Shown here piece by piece: positions 26,019 to 35,976 of a DNA stretch of 64,000 nucleotides; the stretch's first letter is position 1; the number at the start of each line of letters is the position of its first letter. Source of the stretch: Paenibacillus lutimineralis (lineage in GTDB: Bacteria; Bacillota; Bacilli; Paenibacillales; Paenibacillaceae); NCBI RefSeq assembly GCF_003991425.1, contig NZ_CP034346.1, positions 967,501-1,031,500 on the forward strand, in the 5' to 3' direction. Under the pieces are notes generated by a model. That model ran no database searches, was not told the DNA's origin, and was given only the letters and a program-made list of their open reading frames with translations. Position numbers and translations under genes: made by a program.

Positions 26019-26915
26019 ATGTCAGCAAGAGCCATTTCTACGGCAGAGGGTATCGTGAACGCCCCGCTGCTGTACAAAGGTAAGGTCCGCGAATTGTATG
26101 ATCTTGGTGAACACTACTTAATCGTCGTGACCGACCGGATTTCCGCTTTTGACTACGTGCTTGAACCGGCCGTGCCTGATAAAGGCAATGTTCTGAATCG
26201 GCTAAGCGCCTTTTGGTTTGAGCAGACTGCAGAACTGATGGAGAATCATGTCGTGCATACCGATGTCGAATTGCTTGGCGATGTGATCAGCGAAGAGAAT
26301 AAGGACGTTCTGCGTAAAAGAGTGATGGTTACCCGCAAGGCGCAGCGCATCGATATCGAATGTGTGGTGCGTGGTTATATCACCGGCGGAGGCTGGCGGC
26401 AATATCAGAAAAACGGTGAGATCAACGGCATTTCGCTTCCTGAAGGCTTGCGGATGAATGATCAATTACCGGAGCCGATCTTTACTCCTGCAGCCAAAAA
26501 CGATGTTGGCCACGATGAGGATATCTCGTTCGAAGTGATGGCGGAGAAGGTCGGAGTCGATCTGGCTGAGCAACTACGCAACTGTAGTCTTGAACTGTAT
26601 GCCTTCGCTCGTGATTTCTGTGAGAAGCGCGATATCATTCTTGCGGATTGCAAGCTTGAATTTGGCCTGATCGACGGCAAGCTGATTCTGATTGACGAGA
26701 TATTCACTCCAGATGCATCTCGTTTCTGGGCCAAAGAGAAATATGCGCTGGGCGTAGATATTGACAGTATGGATAAAGAACCGGTACGCAATTATCTGGC
26801 CCATTCCGACTGGGATAAGAACAGTCAGCCTGATCCGCTGCCGACGCCTGTAGTCGATGAGACTTCACACCGCTATCGTGATATTTACTCTCGTATTTCC
26901 GGACAGCAGCTATAA
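26019..26915 (+). CDS. purC: SAICAR synthase, long form
   Basis: Phosphoribosylaminoimidazole-succinocarboxamide synthase (298 residues), which joins CAIR and aspartate with ATP. Motifs are LLYKGKVRELYDLG at the N-terminus, VTDRISAFDYVL, the substrate motif VVRGYITGGGWRQYQ and LIDEIFTPDASRFW. Bacillus and E. coli PurC have about 240 residues; this longer type resembles the form in yeast Ade1 and some bacteria. The ATG follows AAGGAGG by 9 bp. It starts 102 bp after purB. Confidence 0.95.
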   Translation: MSARAISTAEGIVNAPLLYKGKVRELYDLGEHYLIVVTDRISAFDYVLEPAVPDKGNVLNRLSAFWFEQTAELMENHVVHTDVELLGDVISEENKDVLRKRVMVTRKAQRIDIECVVRGYITGGGWRQYQKNGEINGISLPEGLRMNDQLPEPIFTPAAKNDVGHDEDISFEVMAEKVGVDLAEQLRNCSLELYAFARDFCEKRDIILADCKLEFGLIDGKLILIDEIFTPDASRFWAKEKYALGVDIDSMDKEPVRNYLAHSDWDKNSQPDPLPTPVVDETSHRYRDIYSRISGQQL

Positions 26916-27038
26916 AACTGCTATTTTCCGCAATGATATTCTAATAGACAGTTTTCTTGGCATTTACACTAGATTTTCTATCATCCTGTGTTTCAAGCTT
27001 TTGTATTCATAGAGTTGGAAAGTGTACTAATAGTGCGT

Positions 27039-27099
27039 GTTCAAAAAGCCCGGTTTTCAGCAACGAGAAGGTTGGATGAAGCTAGTTTTTGAACTACCT
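27039..27099 (+). repeat. Short inverted-terminal repeat element (copy A)
   Basis: It begins GTTCAAAAAGCCCGGTTTTC, continues with AACGAGAAGGTTGGATGAAG, and ends CTAGTTTTTGAACTACCT. It is a minimal version of the elements at 32022 and 32319, lacking their centre, and lies between purC and purS. Confidence 0.7.
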
Positions 27100-27140
27100 T
27101 ATACCGCGGCAGCGCCGCAATACAAACCCTTAGGAGGAAC

Positions 27141-27395
27141 ATGAGAGATATGTTGAAAGCGAAGGTCTATGTCACCATTAAACAAAGCGTACTTGATCCG
27201 CAGGGAGTTGCCGTACAAGGCGCACTGCATTCAATGGGATTCAACGAAGTAGGAAGCGTTCGTATCGGTAAGTATATGGAGCTTCAACTCGACACAGATG
27301 ACCGCTTCGAGGCCGAGGCTCGTATCAAGGCAATGTGTGAGAAGCTTTTGGCGAATACAGTCGTAGAAGACTACCGCTTTGAATTGGAGGGCTAA
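27141..27395 (+). CDS. purS: FGAM synthase subunit PurS
   Basis: A small (84-residue) subunit of formylglycinamidine ribonucleotide synthase. It bridges PurQ and PurL in Gram-positive bacteria and helps ammonia transfer. It contains KVYVTIKQSVLDPQGVAVQG, VRIGKYMEL and ANTVVEDYRFELE, all characteristic. Two starts are possible: ATG 27141, only 3 bp after AGGAGG, and ATG 27150, 12 bp after it. The second matches the family N-terminus better. It ends 3 bp before purQ. Confidence 0.95.
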   Translation: MRDMLKAKVYVTIKQSVLDPQGVAVQGALHSMGFNEVGSVRIGKYMELQLDTDDRFEAEARIKAMCEKLLANTVVEDYRFELEG

Positions 27396-27398
27396 TTC

Positions 27399-28088
27399 AT
27401 GAAATTCGCAGTACTCGTATTTCCCGGTTCCAACTGTGACATCGACTGTTATAAAGCGGTGGAGGATACATTAGGCGAACCTGTTGATTATGTTTGGCAT
27501 ACAGCCACGGATTTATCCGCCTATGATTGTATCTTAGTTCCGGGCGGTTTCTCATATGGTGATTATCTTCGCTGCGGCGCAATTTCTCGCTTTGCTCCGG
27601 TTATGGCTGAGGTAGCCAAAGCGGCAGAGGCAGGCAAGTTTGTACTCGGCATTTGCAACGGATTTCAAATTTTGACGGAGGCAGGCCTGTTGCCAGGAAC
27701 ACTGCGCCGCAATATGTCACTGAAGTTCCGCTGTCATGACACGCTTCTGCGGGTTGAGAACAACAGCAATCCGTTCACGAGCGAATATGCACTTGGCGAG
27801 GAGATTAACATTCCGATCGCTCATGGGGAAGGCAACTATTACTGTGATGAGGCGACTCTTGCGCAACTGCAGGCGAACGGACAAATTATTTTCCGTTATG
27901 TTAATAATCCGAATGGGTCGCTTGACGATATCGCCGGTATTTCCAATGAACGCGGTAATGTGGTCGGCATGATGCCGCATCCGGAGCGTGCGGTTAGCAG
28001 TCTGCTTGGATCAGAGGATGGTAAGAAAATGTTCACATCGATTTTGAAGACTTGGAGGGATCAGCATGAGTCAGCAAGTGTCCGCTAA
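27399..28088 (+). CDS. purQ: FGAM synthase, glutaminase subunit
   Basis: A 229-residue class I glutamine amidotransferase that supplies ammonia to PurL. The nucleophile Cys86 is in [11 protein letters not shown], and the catalytic His/Glu pair is in MMPHPERA near residue 195. The N-terminus [19 protein letters not shown] is standard. It overlaps the purL start by 23 bp, so translation is probably coupled. Confidence 0.96.
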   Translation: MKFAVLVFPGSNCDIDCYKAVEDTLGEPVDYVWHTATDLSAYDCILVPGGFSYGDYLRCGAISRFAPVMAEVAKAAEAGKFVLGICNGFQILTEAGLLPGTLRRNMSLKFRCHDTLLRVENNSNPFTSEYALGEEINIPIAHGEGNYYCDEATLAQLQANGQIIFRYVNNPNGSLDDIAGISNERGNVVGMMPHPERAVSSLLGSEDGKKMFTSILKTWRDQHESASVR

Positions 28089-30312
28089 GGAACCGAATGC
28101 AGAGCAAATTGCAGAGCAGCAAATTTATAAACAGATGGGCGTTTCGGATAGCGAGTATGGGCTGATCTGCGGATTTCTCGGCCGTAAACCGAACTATACT
28201 GAGATTGGCGTATTCAGCGTCATGTGGTCTGAGCACTGCGCATACAAGAACTCCAAGCCGCTTCTGAGAAGATTTCCAACTAGCGGCCCGCGCGTATTGA
28301 TGGGTCCAGGTGAAGGTGCAGGTATCGTCGATATCGGTGACAATCAGGCGGTTGTATTCAAAATTGAAAGTCATAACCACCCTTCAGCTGTAGAGCCTTA
28401 TCAAGGTGCGGCTACCGGGGTGGGCGGCATTATTCGCGATATTTTCTCTATGGGTGCAAGACCGATTGCTTCTCTGAACTCTCTGCGTTTCGGCAAGCTG
28501 GAGAGCGACCGGGTTAAATATTTGTTCGAGCATGTGGTAGCTGGAATTGCTGGTTACGGCAACTGTATCGGTATTCCGACGGTTGGCGGCGAGGTTGTCT
28601 TCGACGAATCTTATGACGGCAATCCGCTTGTCAATGCGATGTGTGTCGGTCTAATCGATCATGATAAAATCCAGCGCGGTGTGGCGAAGGGGGTTGGTAA
28701 CCCGGTGTTCTATGTGGGGCCGCCAACAGGTCGCGACGGTATCCATGGTGCGACCTTCGCATCCGAGGAACTGACTGAGGAGTCTGAAGCGAAGCGTACG
28801 GCTGTACAGGTTGGCGATCCATTCATGGAGAAGCTTGTGATGGAAGCTTGTCTGGAACTGATCGATACGGGCATCGTACTTGGTATTCAGGATATGGGCG
28901 CAGCGGGCCTTACCTGCTCCAGTGCGGAAATGGCTAGTAAAGCCGGCAACGGTCTGGAGCTATATCTGGACGAAGTTCCACAACGCGAGGAAGGCATGAC
29001 GGCTTATGAAATGATGCTCTCGGAGTCGCAGGAACGGATGTTGTTCGTGGTAGAGCCAAAGGATGAAGCTCAGGCACGGGAGATTTTTGAACGTTGGGGC
29101 GTGATTTGCTCCAAGGTTGGTAAAGTAACAGATGATGGGCGCTTGAAACTGATTCATCATGGCGAAGTTGTTGGCGATATGCCGGTGACAGCACTCGTTG
29201 ATGAATGTCCTATTTACAACAAGCCATCCAGCGTACCAGCTTACTATGAAGAGAATGCCAATATAGATACTTTAAGATATGAAGAAGTTCGTGATTTGAA
29301 CGGTGCATTGGATAAAGTGTTATCTTCGCCTTCTGTATCCAGCAAGGCATGGGTTTACAACCAATACGACTACATGGTGCGTACAAGCACCGCGGTTCGT
29401 CCGGGTTCAGACGCCGCTGTCGTAACGGTGCATGGAACGCGCAAGGCACTGGCGATGACGACGGACTGTAACGGACGGTTCGTGTATCTTGATCCTGAGA
29501 TCGGCGGCAAGATCGCAGTGAGTGAAGCAGCGCGTAATATCGTCTGCTCTGGCGCAGAGCCGCTGGCGATTACGGATAACCTGAACTTCGGCAGCCCGGA
29601 GAAGCCGGATATTTTCTGGCAGATGGAGAAATCGGTTGACGGGATGGCGGAAGCCTGCCGTGTACTGGATACTCCGGTAATCGGCGGTAATGTCAGTCTC
29701 TATAACGAGAATTCCAAAGGCGCGATCTATCCGACACCGGTTGTCGGCATGGTCGGTCTGGTACATGATACGGATCATATTACGACGCAAGGCTTCAAAA
29801 ATGAGGGAGATGCAATTCTCCTGCTTGGTGACACTTATGGTGAACTGGGCGGCAGTGAGTTCCAGGCTGTTGTTCATGGCGTTACTGAAGGGCGTCCACC
29901 GCAGCTTGATTTGAACAAGGAAAAATCGCTTCTTAACGCGGTTCTTAAAGCAATTCAGAGCGGACTCGTTCAATCGGCGCATGACCTTTCTGAAGGCGGC
30001 CTTGCTGTCGCTCTGGCAGAATCCTGCATCAGCGGTGGCTTGGGAGCTCATGTTGAGCTGCCTACATCGGATTTGCGTGCGGACATCGCTTTGTTCAGTG
30101 AATCCCAATCACGTATCCTGCTCTCGGCTTCGCCAAATCATGCGGATGAACTTGTGCAGTTGATCGCGCAGCATGGAGTACCAGTGCGGGTAATTGGACG
30201 CGTGGAAGGCGGGGATCTTGTCGTTCATGCGAATGGTGCTGCTGTTGTGAATAGACCTGTACAAACACTGAAGCAGGTCTGGGAGGATGTTATTCCATGT
30301 CTGATGAAATAA
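28066..30312 (+). CDS. purL: FGAM synthase, large subunit
   Basis: A 748-residue small-type PurL, the ATP-dependent synthase half that converts FGAR to FGAM with ammonia from Pur[21 protein letters not shown] holds the family's active-site His. [20 protein letters not shown] and [15 protein letters not shown] belong to the first AIR-synthase-like lobe, and [16 protein letters not shown] and [17 protein letters not shown] to the repeated lobes. Length matches the Bacillus type. Its last 16 bases overlap purF. Confidence 0.96.
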   Translation: MSQQVSAKEPNAEQIAEQQIYKQMGVSDSEYGLICGFLGRKPNYTEIGVFSVMWSEHCAYKNSKPLLRRFPTSGPRVLMGPGEGAGIVDIGDNQAVVFKIESHNHPSAVEPYQGAATGVGGIIRDIFSMGARPIASLNSLRFGKLESDRVKYLFEHVVAGIAGYGNCIGIPTVGGEVVFDESYDGNPLVNAMCVGLIDHDKIQRGVAKGVGNPVFYVGPPTGRDGIHGATFASEELTEESEAKRTAVQVGDPFMEKLVMEACLELIDTGIVLGIQDMGAAGLTCSSAEMASKAGNGLELYLDEVPQREEGMTAYEMMLSESQERMLFVVEPKDEAQAREIFERWGVICSKVGKVTDDGRLKLIHHGEVVGDMPVTALVDECPIYNKPSSVPAYYEENANIDTLRYEEVRDLNGALDKVLSSPSVSSKAWVYNQYDYMVRTSTAVRPGSDAAVVTVHGTRKALAMTTDCNGRFVYLDPEIGGKIAVSEAARNIVCSGAEPLAITDNLNFGSPEKPDIFWQMEKSVDGMAEACRVLDTPVIGGNVSLYNENSKGAIYPTPVVGMVGLVHDTDHITTQGFKNEGDAILLLGDTYGELGGSEFQAVVHGVTEGRPPQLDLNKEKSLLNAVLKAIQSGLVQSAHDLSEGGLAVALAESCISGGLGAHVELPTSDLRADIALFSESQSRILLSASPNHADELVQLIAQHGVPVRVIGRVEGGDLVVHANGAAVVNRPVQTLKQVWEDVIPCLMK

Positions 30313-31769
30313 TGCCTTTCTGGACAGGTGATTATTACAACGAGGGCAGCGGGCGAGACGGCATATTCGATAAATTAAAAGAGGAATGCGGCGTATTCGG
30401 GGTGTTCGGTCATCCCGAGGCCGCTTCCCTATCTTATTACGGCCTGCATGCGTTGCAGCATCGTGGTGAAGAGAGCGCAGGGCTCTGCGTTACGAATGGA
30501 ACGGAGTTCAATTATCACCGCGAGATGGGGCTGGTCAAGGAAGTGTTTGACCGTGACAAGCTGTCCTCCCTGCAGGGAGAGTGCTCGATCGGCCATGTCC
30601 GTTATTCGACAAGCGGAGATAGCCGCCTGACGAATGCCCAGCCGCTCATCTTCAAGTATCGCGACGGCGACCTTGCGGTTGCGACGAACGGCAATATCGT
30701 CAACGCTCCGAAGATCCGCCGTGAGTTAGAACAGTCCGGCTCGATCTTCCAGACGACAAGCGATACGGAAGTCATCGCTCATCTGATCGCCCGTTCCTCT
30801 AAGGACTTCGTGGAGGCGGCGAAGGATGCGCTTCGTCAGTTGGTCGGCGGATTCGCCTTCCTGTTGATGACGAATGACAAGCTGCTTGTTGCCAGCGATC
30901 CAAACGGTTTGCGGCCTATTTCGATGGCACGCCTTGGCGATGCTTATCTGTTCTCGTCCGAGACTTGTGCCTTTGAGGTTGTTGGGGCAGAGATCATTCG
31001 CGACATCCGCCCTGGCGAATTGCTGGTGTTGGATGCGAATGGCCTCCGCGAAGACCGTTATGCCGAACCGCAGCGTAAAGCTCTATGCGCGATGGAGTAT
31101 ATCTACTTCGCGCGCCCGGATAGCGATCTGAACGGTTCGAATCTGCATTCGGCCCGAAAGCGGATGGGCCAGGTAATGGCTCAGGAGTCTTTTGTCGATG
31201 CGGATGTTGTTACAGGTGTGCCGGATTCCAGCATTTCAGCGGCGATCGGCTATGCGGAGCAGACCGGGATTCCCTATGAGCTCGGCTTGATCAAGAACAA
31301 ATATACGGGCCGGACCTTCATTCAGCCTAGTCAGGAGCTGCGTGAGCTCGGCGTAAAGATGAAGCTTAGCGCTGTACGCCGCGTTGTGGAGGGAAAACGT
31401 GTCGTTATGATCGATGACTCCATCGTGCGCGGAACTACATCTCGCCGTATTGTTAATTTGCTGCGTGAAGCAGGAGCAACAGAGGTGCATGTCCGCATTA
31501 CCTCGCCACCATTCAAAAATCCTTGCTTCTATGGGATCGACACACCGGATCGCGGCGAGTTGATTGCCTCCTCCCGCTCCATCGAGGAGATTCGCCAGGA
31601 GATTAATGCTGATTCATTGGAATTTTTAAGCGCAGAAGGCTTGATTCAGGCTGTCGGCGGCGACAATAAAGATGACTATAAAGGCGGTATGTGTATGGCT
31701 TGCTTCGACAACGACTACCCTACACGCACCGACTTTAATGGTGAAGAGAAGTACGGCTGTACTAGTTAA
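30297..31769 (+). CDS. purF: Amidophosphoribosyltransferase
   Basis: A 490-residue enzyme for the committed step, PRPP plus glutamine to phosphoribosylamine. The N-terminal nucleophile is Cys31 in [11 protein letters not shown], so a 30-residue propeptide must be removed, longer than the 11 residues of the Bacillus subtilis enzyme. The phosphoribosyl motif is [18 protein letters not shown]. Late Cys residues, including [14 protein letters not shown], fit the 4Fe-4S cluster that makes the Bacillus enzyme oxygen-sensitive. The ATG follows GGGAGGATG inside purL. Confidence 0.96.
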   Translation: MSDEIMPFWTGDYYNEGSGRDGIFDKLKEECGVFGVFGHPEAASLSYYGLHALQHRGEESAGLCVTNGTEFNYHREMGLVKEVFDRDKLSSLQGECSIGHVRYSTSGDSRLTNAQPLIFKYRDGDLAVATNGNIVNAPKIRRELEQSGSIFQTTSDTEVIAHLIARSSKDFVEAAKDALRQLVGGFAFLLMTNDKLLVASDPNGLRPISMARLGDAYLFSSETCAFEVVGAEIIRDIRPGELLVLDANGLREDRYAEPQRKALCAMEYIYFARPDSDLNGSNLHSARKRMGQVMAQESFVDADVVTGVPDSSISAAIGYAEQTGIPYELGLIKNKYTGRTFIQPSQELRELGVKMKLSAVRRVVEGKRVVMIDDSIVRGTTSRRIVNLLREAGATEVHVRITSPPFKNPCFYGIDTPDRGELIASSRSIEEIRQEINADSLEFLSAEGLIQAVGGDNKDDYKGGMCMACFDNDYPTRTDFNGEEKYGCTS

Positions 31770-31772
31770 TAT

Positions 31773-31963
31773 TCTAACGAAACGACAGATCGCTATTTTC
31801 TCTAAAAACGACGGTCGTTTAAAGCTAACGAAACACCATATCGCTATTTGGGCTAAAACCAGTCTTTAAGTCATTATTTCTGCTAAATAGCGATCCCCAG
31901 TTTCGTTACAATTCTCAGATGCCCTTATTGGCGTAAATAGCGATACCAGGTTTCGTTAGAAAT
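31773..31963. repeat. TAACGAAAC...ATCGCTATTT repeats, two direct and two inverted
   Basis: Direct units start at about 31773 and 31824 (CTAACGAAAC, five bases, ATCGCTATTT). Inverted units end at about 31909 and 31959 (AAATAGCGAT, then TTTCGTTA). The symmetric order allows nested hairpins directly behind purF. Same family as 6948-7071. Confidence 0.75.
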
Positions 31964-32021
31964 CGAGCAGGTCATATGTGATGATCCATGTGATTAATGA
32001 TGTGAAATATCATAAGTTCGA

Positions 32022-32303
32022 GTTCAAAAAGTACGGTTTTCAGCACCGAGAAGGTTGAATGAAGCTAGGGCGTGAGGAGCGGAGCGTACGTAGTTTGTAC
32101 GTGAGCACCGGAAGGCCCGGCTGAATTCAAGATTCGATGTCGAATAAGCATTCAATGTTACTTCGTGTTAGATATAGAATTTATAAGTTATCAGCGTAGC
32201 TGATGAAATTCTATATCGCAAGAAAACCAACCTTTGATTCGCGGTCGCTCATCCTTGAATGGCCTCGTTAGAGGTTTTCTTATCAAAAGCGGACTTTTTG
32301 AAC
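32022..32303 (+). repeat. Inverted-terminal repeat element, long form (copy B)
   Basis: It begins GTTCAAAAAGTACGGTTTTC and ends GGACTTTTTGAAC, so the ends are near-perfect inverted repeats. The interior holds small hairpins (CGTAC/GTACG; ATTCGA/TCGAAT). Compared with copy C it carries an extra ~125 bp with two further hairpins (GATATAGAATTT/AAATTCTATATC and AGAAAACC/GGTTTTCT). No ORF of note. Confidence 0.8.
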
Positions 32304-32318
32304 TACCTATAAGTTCGA

Positions 32319-32486
32319 GTTCAAAAAGTACGGTTTTCAGCACCGAGAAGGTTGAATGAAGCTAGGGAGTGAGGAGCGGAGCGTACGTAGTTGGTACGTG
32401 AGCACCGGAAGGCCCAGGTGAATTCAAGATTCGATGTCGAATAAGCTCTCAGTGTTACTACGTGATCAAAAGCGGACTTTTTGAAC
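32319..32486 (+). repeat. Inverted-terminal repeat element, short form (copy C)
   Basis: The same ends and left ~130 bp as copy B, 297 bp downstream in the same direction. Both copies are preceded by ATAAGTTCGA, so the pair looks like a tandem duplication. It ends 34 bp before the purM start. Confidence 0.8.
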
Positions 32487-32520
32487 TACCTATAATCTAC
32501 GTTAAGGAGAGTGTCCTGTC

Positions 32521-33564
32521 GTGTCAGAAGCATATAAGAACGCCGGGGTGGACATCGCGGCTGGCAATGAAGCGGTAGAACGGATGAAGAAGCACGTCAA
32601 ACGGACGTTCCGTCCGGAGGTCATGACCGACCTGGGTGGGTTCGGTGCTTTATTCGGCTTGAACAAGGATAAGTATGAGGAGCCGGTGCTTGTATCGGGA
32701 ACCGATGGCGTGGGAACGAAGTTGAAAATTGCCTTTGCGATGGACAAGCATGACACGATCGGTATCGATGCGGTGGCGATGTGCGTGAATGACATCGTTG
32801 TTCAAGGGGCGGAGCCGTTGTTTTTCCTCGATTATCTAGCCTGTGATAAGGTGGTTCCGGCCAGGATCGAAGCGATCGTTGCTGGAATTGCTGAAGGATG
32901 CCATGAATCCGGCTGTGCGCTGATCGGCGGAGAAACAGCCGAGATGCCAGGTATGTATGCAGAGGGTGAATATGATATCGCTGGTTTCACGGTAGGTGTT
33001 GTGGATAAGAGTAAGATTGTGAACGGTAGTCAGATTGCTTCTGGTGATGTCGTGATTGGTCTTGCTTCCAGCGGAGTTCATAGCAATGGCTTCTCGTTGG
33101 TACGCAAGCTGCTGTTGGAAGATGGGGGTTATAGCCTGCAGGATGAAGTGGCGGAGCTTGGCGGTGCGAAGCTAGGTGATGTGCTGCTAACGCCAACGAA
33201 ACTGTATGTGAAGCCCGTCCTTGCTTTGCTAGAGAAGGTTCAGGTGAAGGGTATGGCTCATATTACCGGCGGCGGCTTTATCGAGAATATTCCGCGCGTA
33301 TTGCCGGAAGGGGTTAATGTCGAGGTCGATTACGGCTCATGGCCGATTCAACCAATATTCTCCTTGCTTCAGCGGCAAGGCAATGTCAGCAATCGCGATA
33401 TGTTCACGACATTTAATATGGGAATCGGCCTAGTGATTGTTGTGGTAGAAGATCAGGCGGAGGCTGCTCTTGCTGCACTTCGTAGTGCTGGAGAGAACCC
33501 GTATGCGATTGGGCGAGTGACTGAAGGTGACCGGGAAGTGACCTTTAAAGGAGTGGAAGTCTAA
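32521..33564 (+). CDS. purM: AIR synthase (FGAM cyclo-ligase)
   Basis: A 347-residue enzyme that closes the imidazole ring: FGAM plus ATP to AIR. It shows [46 protein letters not shown] and [16 protein letters not shown], all standard. The start GTG follows TTAAGGAGAG. It lies 751 bp after purF, a gap filled by repeats, but the order and coupling onward (TAATG with purN) keep it in the pur operon. Whether transcription crosses the repeats or restarts is open. Confidence 0.96.
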   Translation: MSEAYKNAGVDIAAGNEAVERMKKHVKRTFRPEVMTDLGGFGALFGLNKDKYEEPVLVSGTDGVGTKLKIAFAMDKHDTIGIDAVAMCVNDIVVQGAEPLFFLDYLACDKVVPARIEAIVAGIAEGCHESGCALIGGETAEMPGMYAEGEYDIAGFTVGVVDKSKIVNGSQIASGDVVIGLASSGVHSNGFSLVRKLLLEDGGYSLQDEVAELGGAKLGDVLLTPTKLYVKPVLALLEKVQVKGMAHITGGGFIENIPRVLPEGVNVEVDYGSWPIQPIFSLLQRQGNVSNRDMFTTFNMGIGLVIVVVEDQAEAALAALRSAGENPYAIGRVTEGDREVTFKGVEV

Positions 33565-34178
33565 TGGCTTCGACTTTCCGGATTGCCGTATTTGCTTCAG
33601 GGCAGGGAAGCAACTTCCAAACGCTGGTAGAGGCGACGCAGAACGGGAGGATTGACGCTGAGATCGTACTGCTGGTTTGTGACAAGGCAAAGGCGCCGGT
33701 TGTCGAACGAGCCAATAAGGCTGGCATTGACAGCTATGTGTTTGATCCGAAGGCTTATGCGAAGCGTGAAGATTATGAACTGGAAATCGCTGCTGAATTG
33801 GAGCGCAAGCAGGTCGATTTGGTGGTTCTTGCTGGTTATATGCGTCTACTGACGCCGGTATTGGTTGATCGATATACAGGGAGAATGATCAATATTCATC
33901 CATCGCTGTTGCCGGCTTTTCCAGGTAAGGATGCTATCGGACAAGCCTGGGAGTATGGTGTCAAAACGACCGGAATTACCGTCCATCTTGTAGATGGAGG
34001 CATGGATACTGGTGCTGTCATTGCCCAGAAAGCGGTTGAGATCAGGAACGAGGATAGCCTGGAATCTCTGGAAGAGAAAATTCACGCGGCTGAAAAGGAG
34101 TTGTACCCGGAGGTCGTCTCGTGGTTCGCAAAAGAACTGATTCATGTCGAAGGCCGTAAGGTTTCGGTTATGCAATAA
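33564..34178 (+). CDS. purN: GAR transformylase (folate-dependent)
   Basis: A 204-residue phosphoribosylglycinamide formyltransferase that uses 10-formyl-THF. FASGQGSNFQTLVEA is the nucleotide motif, and INIHPSLLPAFPGKDA holds the catalytic Asn and His. The catalytic Asp follows in LVDGGMDTGAVIAQ. Its ATG overlaps the purM stop by one base. A 120-bp gap separates it from purH, with no clear terminator. Confidence 0.95.
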   Translation: MASTFRIAVFASGQGSNFQTLVEATQNGRIDAEIVLLVCDKAKAPVVERANKAGIDSYVFDPKAYAKREDYELEIAAELERKQVDLVVLAGYMRLLTPVLVDRYTGRMINIHPSLLPAFPGKDAIGQAWEYGVKTTGITVHLVDGGMDTGAVIAQKAVEIRNEDSLESLEEKIHAAEKELYPEVVSWFAKELIHVEGRKVSVMQ

Positions 34179-34298
34179 TAATTTGTTGTCATACAGAGGT
34201 CAACAGATCCATTAGAGCAGCAGGGCATCAATGCAATTTCGATATTTCCCGAGAAATATCGTGTCTATATTTCGCCATTAAAGAGGAGGAAGCAATTC

Positions 34299-35846
34299 GT
34301 GGGTATCAAAAGAGCGTTGGTAAGTGTGTCGGATAAGACAGGCATCGTAGATTTTTGCCGGGAGCTGTCTCAGCTCGGCGTAGAGATTATTTCGACAGGA
34401 GGAACGAAGAGTCTGTTGTCGAAGGAAGGGGTTCCTGTTATCGGCATTTCTGATGTTACAGGCTTCCCGGAAATTTTGGACGGGCGAGTTAAGACGCTGC
34501 ATCCGACCGTTCACAGCGGCTTGTTGGCGATTCGGGACAGTGCAGAGCATCAGGCGCAAATGAAGGAGTTGGGACTCGACTATATCGATCTGGTCGTTGT
34601 AAATCTGTATCCGTTCCAGGAGACGATTGCTAAGCCTGGTGTTGCATATGAGGAAGCGATCGAGAATATCGATATCGGCGGTCCAACCATGCTGCGTTCT
34701 GCGGCCAAGAACCACGCCTTCGTCAGCGTTGTTGTTGATGCGAACGATTATAGCCAAGTGTTGGATGAGATTCGTGATGGCGGAGACACAACGCTTGAAA
34801 CCCGTAAACAGCTCGCGGCAAAAGTATTCCGTCATACCGCAGCCTATGATGCTCTTATTTCCGACTATTTGTCCAACAAGCTAGGTGAACCGCTTCCGGA
34901 ACGTCTTACCGTTACCTATGAGAAGATTCAGGACCTTCGTTATGGCGAAAATCCACATCAAAAAGCCGCTTTCTACCGTAAGCCGCTGGCTGCTGTCGAT
35001 TCATTGACGAATGCGGAGCAACTGCACGGCAAGGAATTGTCCTATAACAATATCAATGATGCCAATGCTGCGCTGCAGATCGTAAAAGAATTCACGGAAC
35101 CGGCTGTCGTAGCGGTGAAGCATATGAATCCTTGCGGCGTAGGGATCGGAGAGAGCATTTACGAAGCTTACCGTAAGGCTTATGATGCTGACCCAGTTTC
35201 TATCTTCGGTGGTATTGTGGCAGCAAATCGCATTATCGATGAAGATACAGCTAACTTGCTCAAGGATATTTTCCTGGAGATCGTCCTTGCACCAGGGTTT
35301 ACAGATGAAGCGCTCGCCTTACTGACACAGAAGAAGAATATTCGCCTTCTGAAGATCAGCGGTCTGGAACTGGCAGCGGATCGTAAGAGCCAATACGTGG
35401 TTACTTCCATCGACGGCGGCATGATCGTGCAAGAGAGCGATATTCACTCTTTGACTGAGGCTGACTTGCAGGTTGTAACGGATCGTAAACCAACTGAGGA
35501 AGAGTTGAAGCAATTGCTGTTCGGCTGGAAGGTTGTTAAGCATGTTAAATCTAATGCGATTGTTCTGGCGAAGGACGACATGACAGTTGGCGTTGGTGCT
35601 GGACAAATGAATCGCGTAGGTTCTGCCAGAATTGCAATCGAGCAAGCGGGTGAGAAATCGAAGGGCAGCGTGCTTGCTTCCGATGCATTCTTCCCGTTGG
35701 GAGACACCTTGGAGGAAGCTGCCAAGGCCGGCATTACGGCGGTGATTCAACCAGGCGGATCGATCCGTGATGAGGAGTCGATTAAGGTAGCGAATGAGTA
35801 TGGAATCGCTATGGTATTTACTGGAGTGAGACATTTTAAACACTAA
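34299..35846 (+). CDS. purH: AICAR transformylase / IMP cyclohydrolase
   Basis: A 515-residue bifunctional enzyme for the last two steps to IMP. The N-terminal cyclohydrolase domain starts [20 protein letters not shown] and includes [15 protein letters not shown]. The transformylase domain shows [24 protein letters not shown] and the C-terminal [14 protein letters not shown] with [11 protein letters not shown]. The start is GTG behind AGAGGAGGAAGC. Length is normal. Confidence 0.96.
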   Translation: MGIKRALVSVSDKTGIVDFCRELSQLGVEIISTGGTKSLLSKEGVPVIGISDVTGFPEILDGRVKTLHPTVHSGLLAIRDSAEHQAQMKELGLDYIDLVVVNLYPFQETIAKPGVAYEEAIENIDIGGPTMLRSAAKNHAFVSVVVDANDYSQVLDEIRDGGDTTLETRKQLAAKVFRHTAAYDALISDYLSNKLGEPLPERLTVTYEKIQDLRYGENPHQKAAFYRKPLAAVDSLTNAEQLHGKELSYNNINDANAALQIVKEFTEPAVVAVKHMNPCGVGIGESIYEAYRKAYDADPVSIFGGIVAANRIIDEDTANLLKDIFLEIVLAPGFTDEALALLTQKKNIRLLKISGLELAADRKSQYVVTSIDGGMIVQESDIHSLTEADLQVVTDRKPTEEELKQLLFGWKVVKHVKSNAIVLAKDDMTVGVGAGQMNRVGSARIAIEQAGEKSKGSVLASDAFFPLGDTLEEAAKAGITAVIQPGGSIRDEESIKVANEYGIAMVFTGVRHFKH

Positions 35847-35856
35847 GAGACCTGAA

Positions 35857-35890
35857 GACGGCAGACCGCTGCGGCGGCCTGTCGTTTTTT
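35857..35890 (+). terminator. Hairpin with T-run between purH and purD
   Basis: GACGG pairs with CCTGTC around an inner CCGC/GCGG stem, followed by TCGTTTTTT. It could reduce read-through into purD. Confidence 0.5.
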
Positions 35891-35976
35891 GCAAAAGGCC
35901 CAAATATAGACATTTGAACAGAACGGCTTGGGCCACAGTTGCAGTAGCGATTAAACAAATAAAAGGAGGAACCCGA

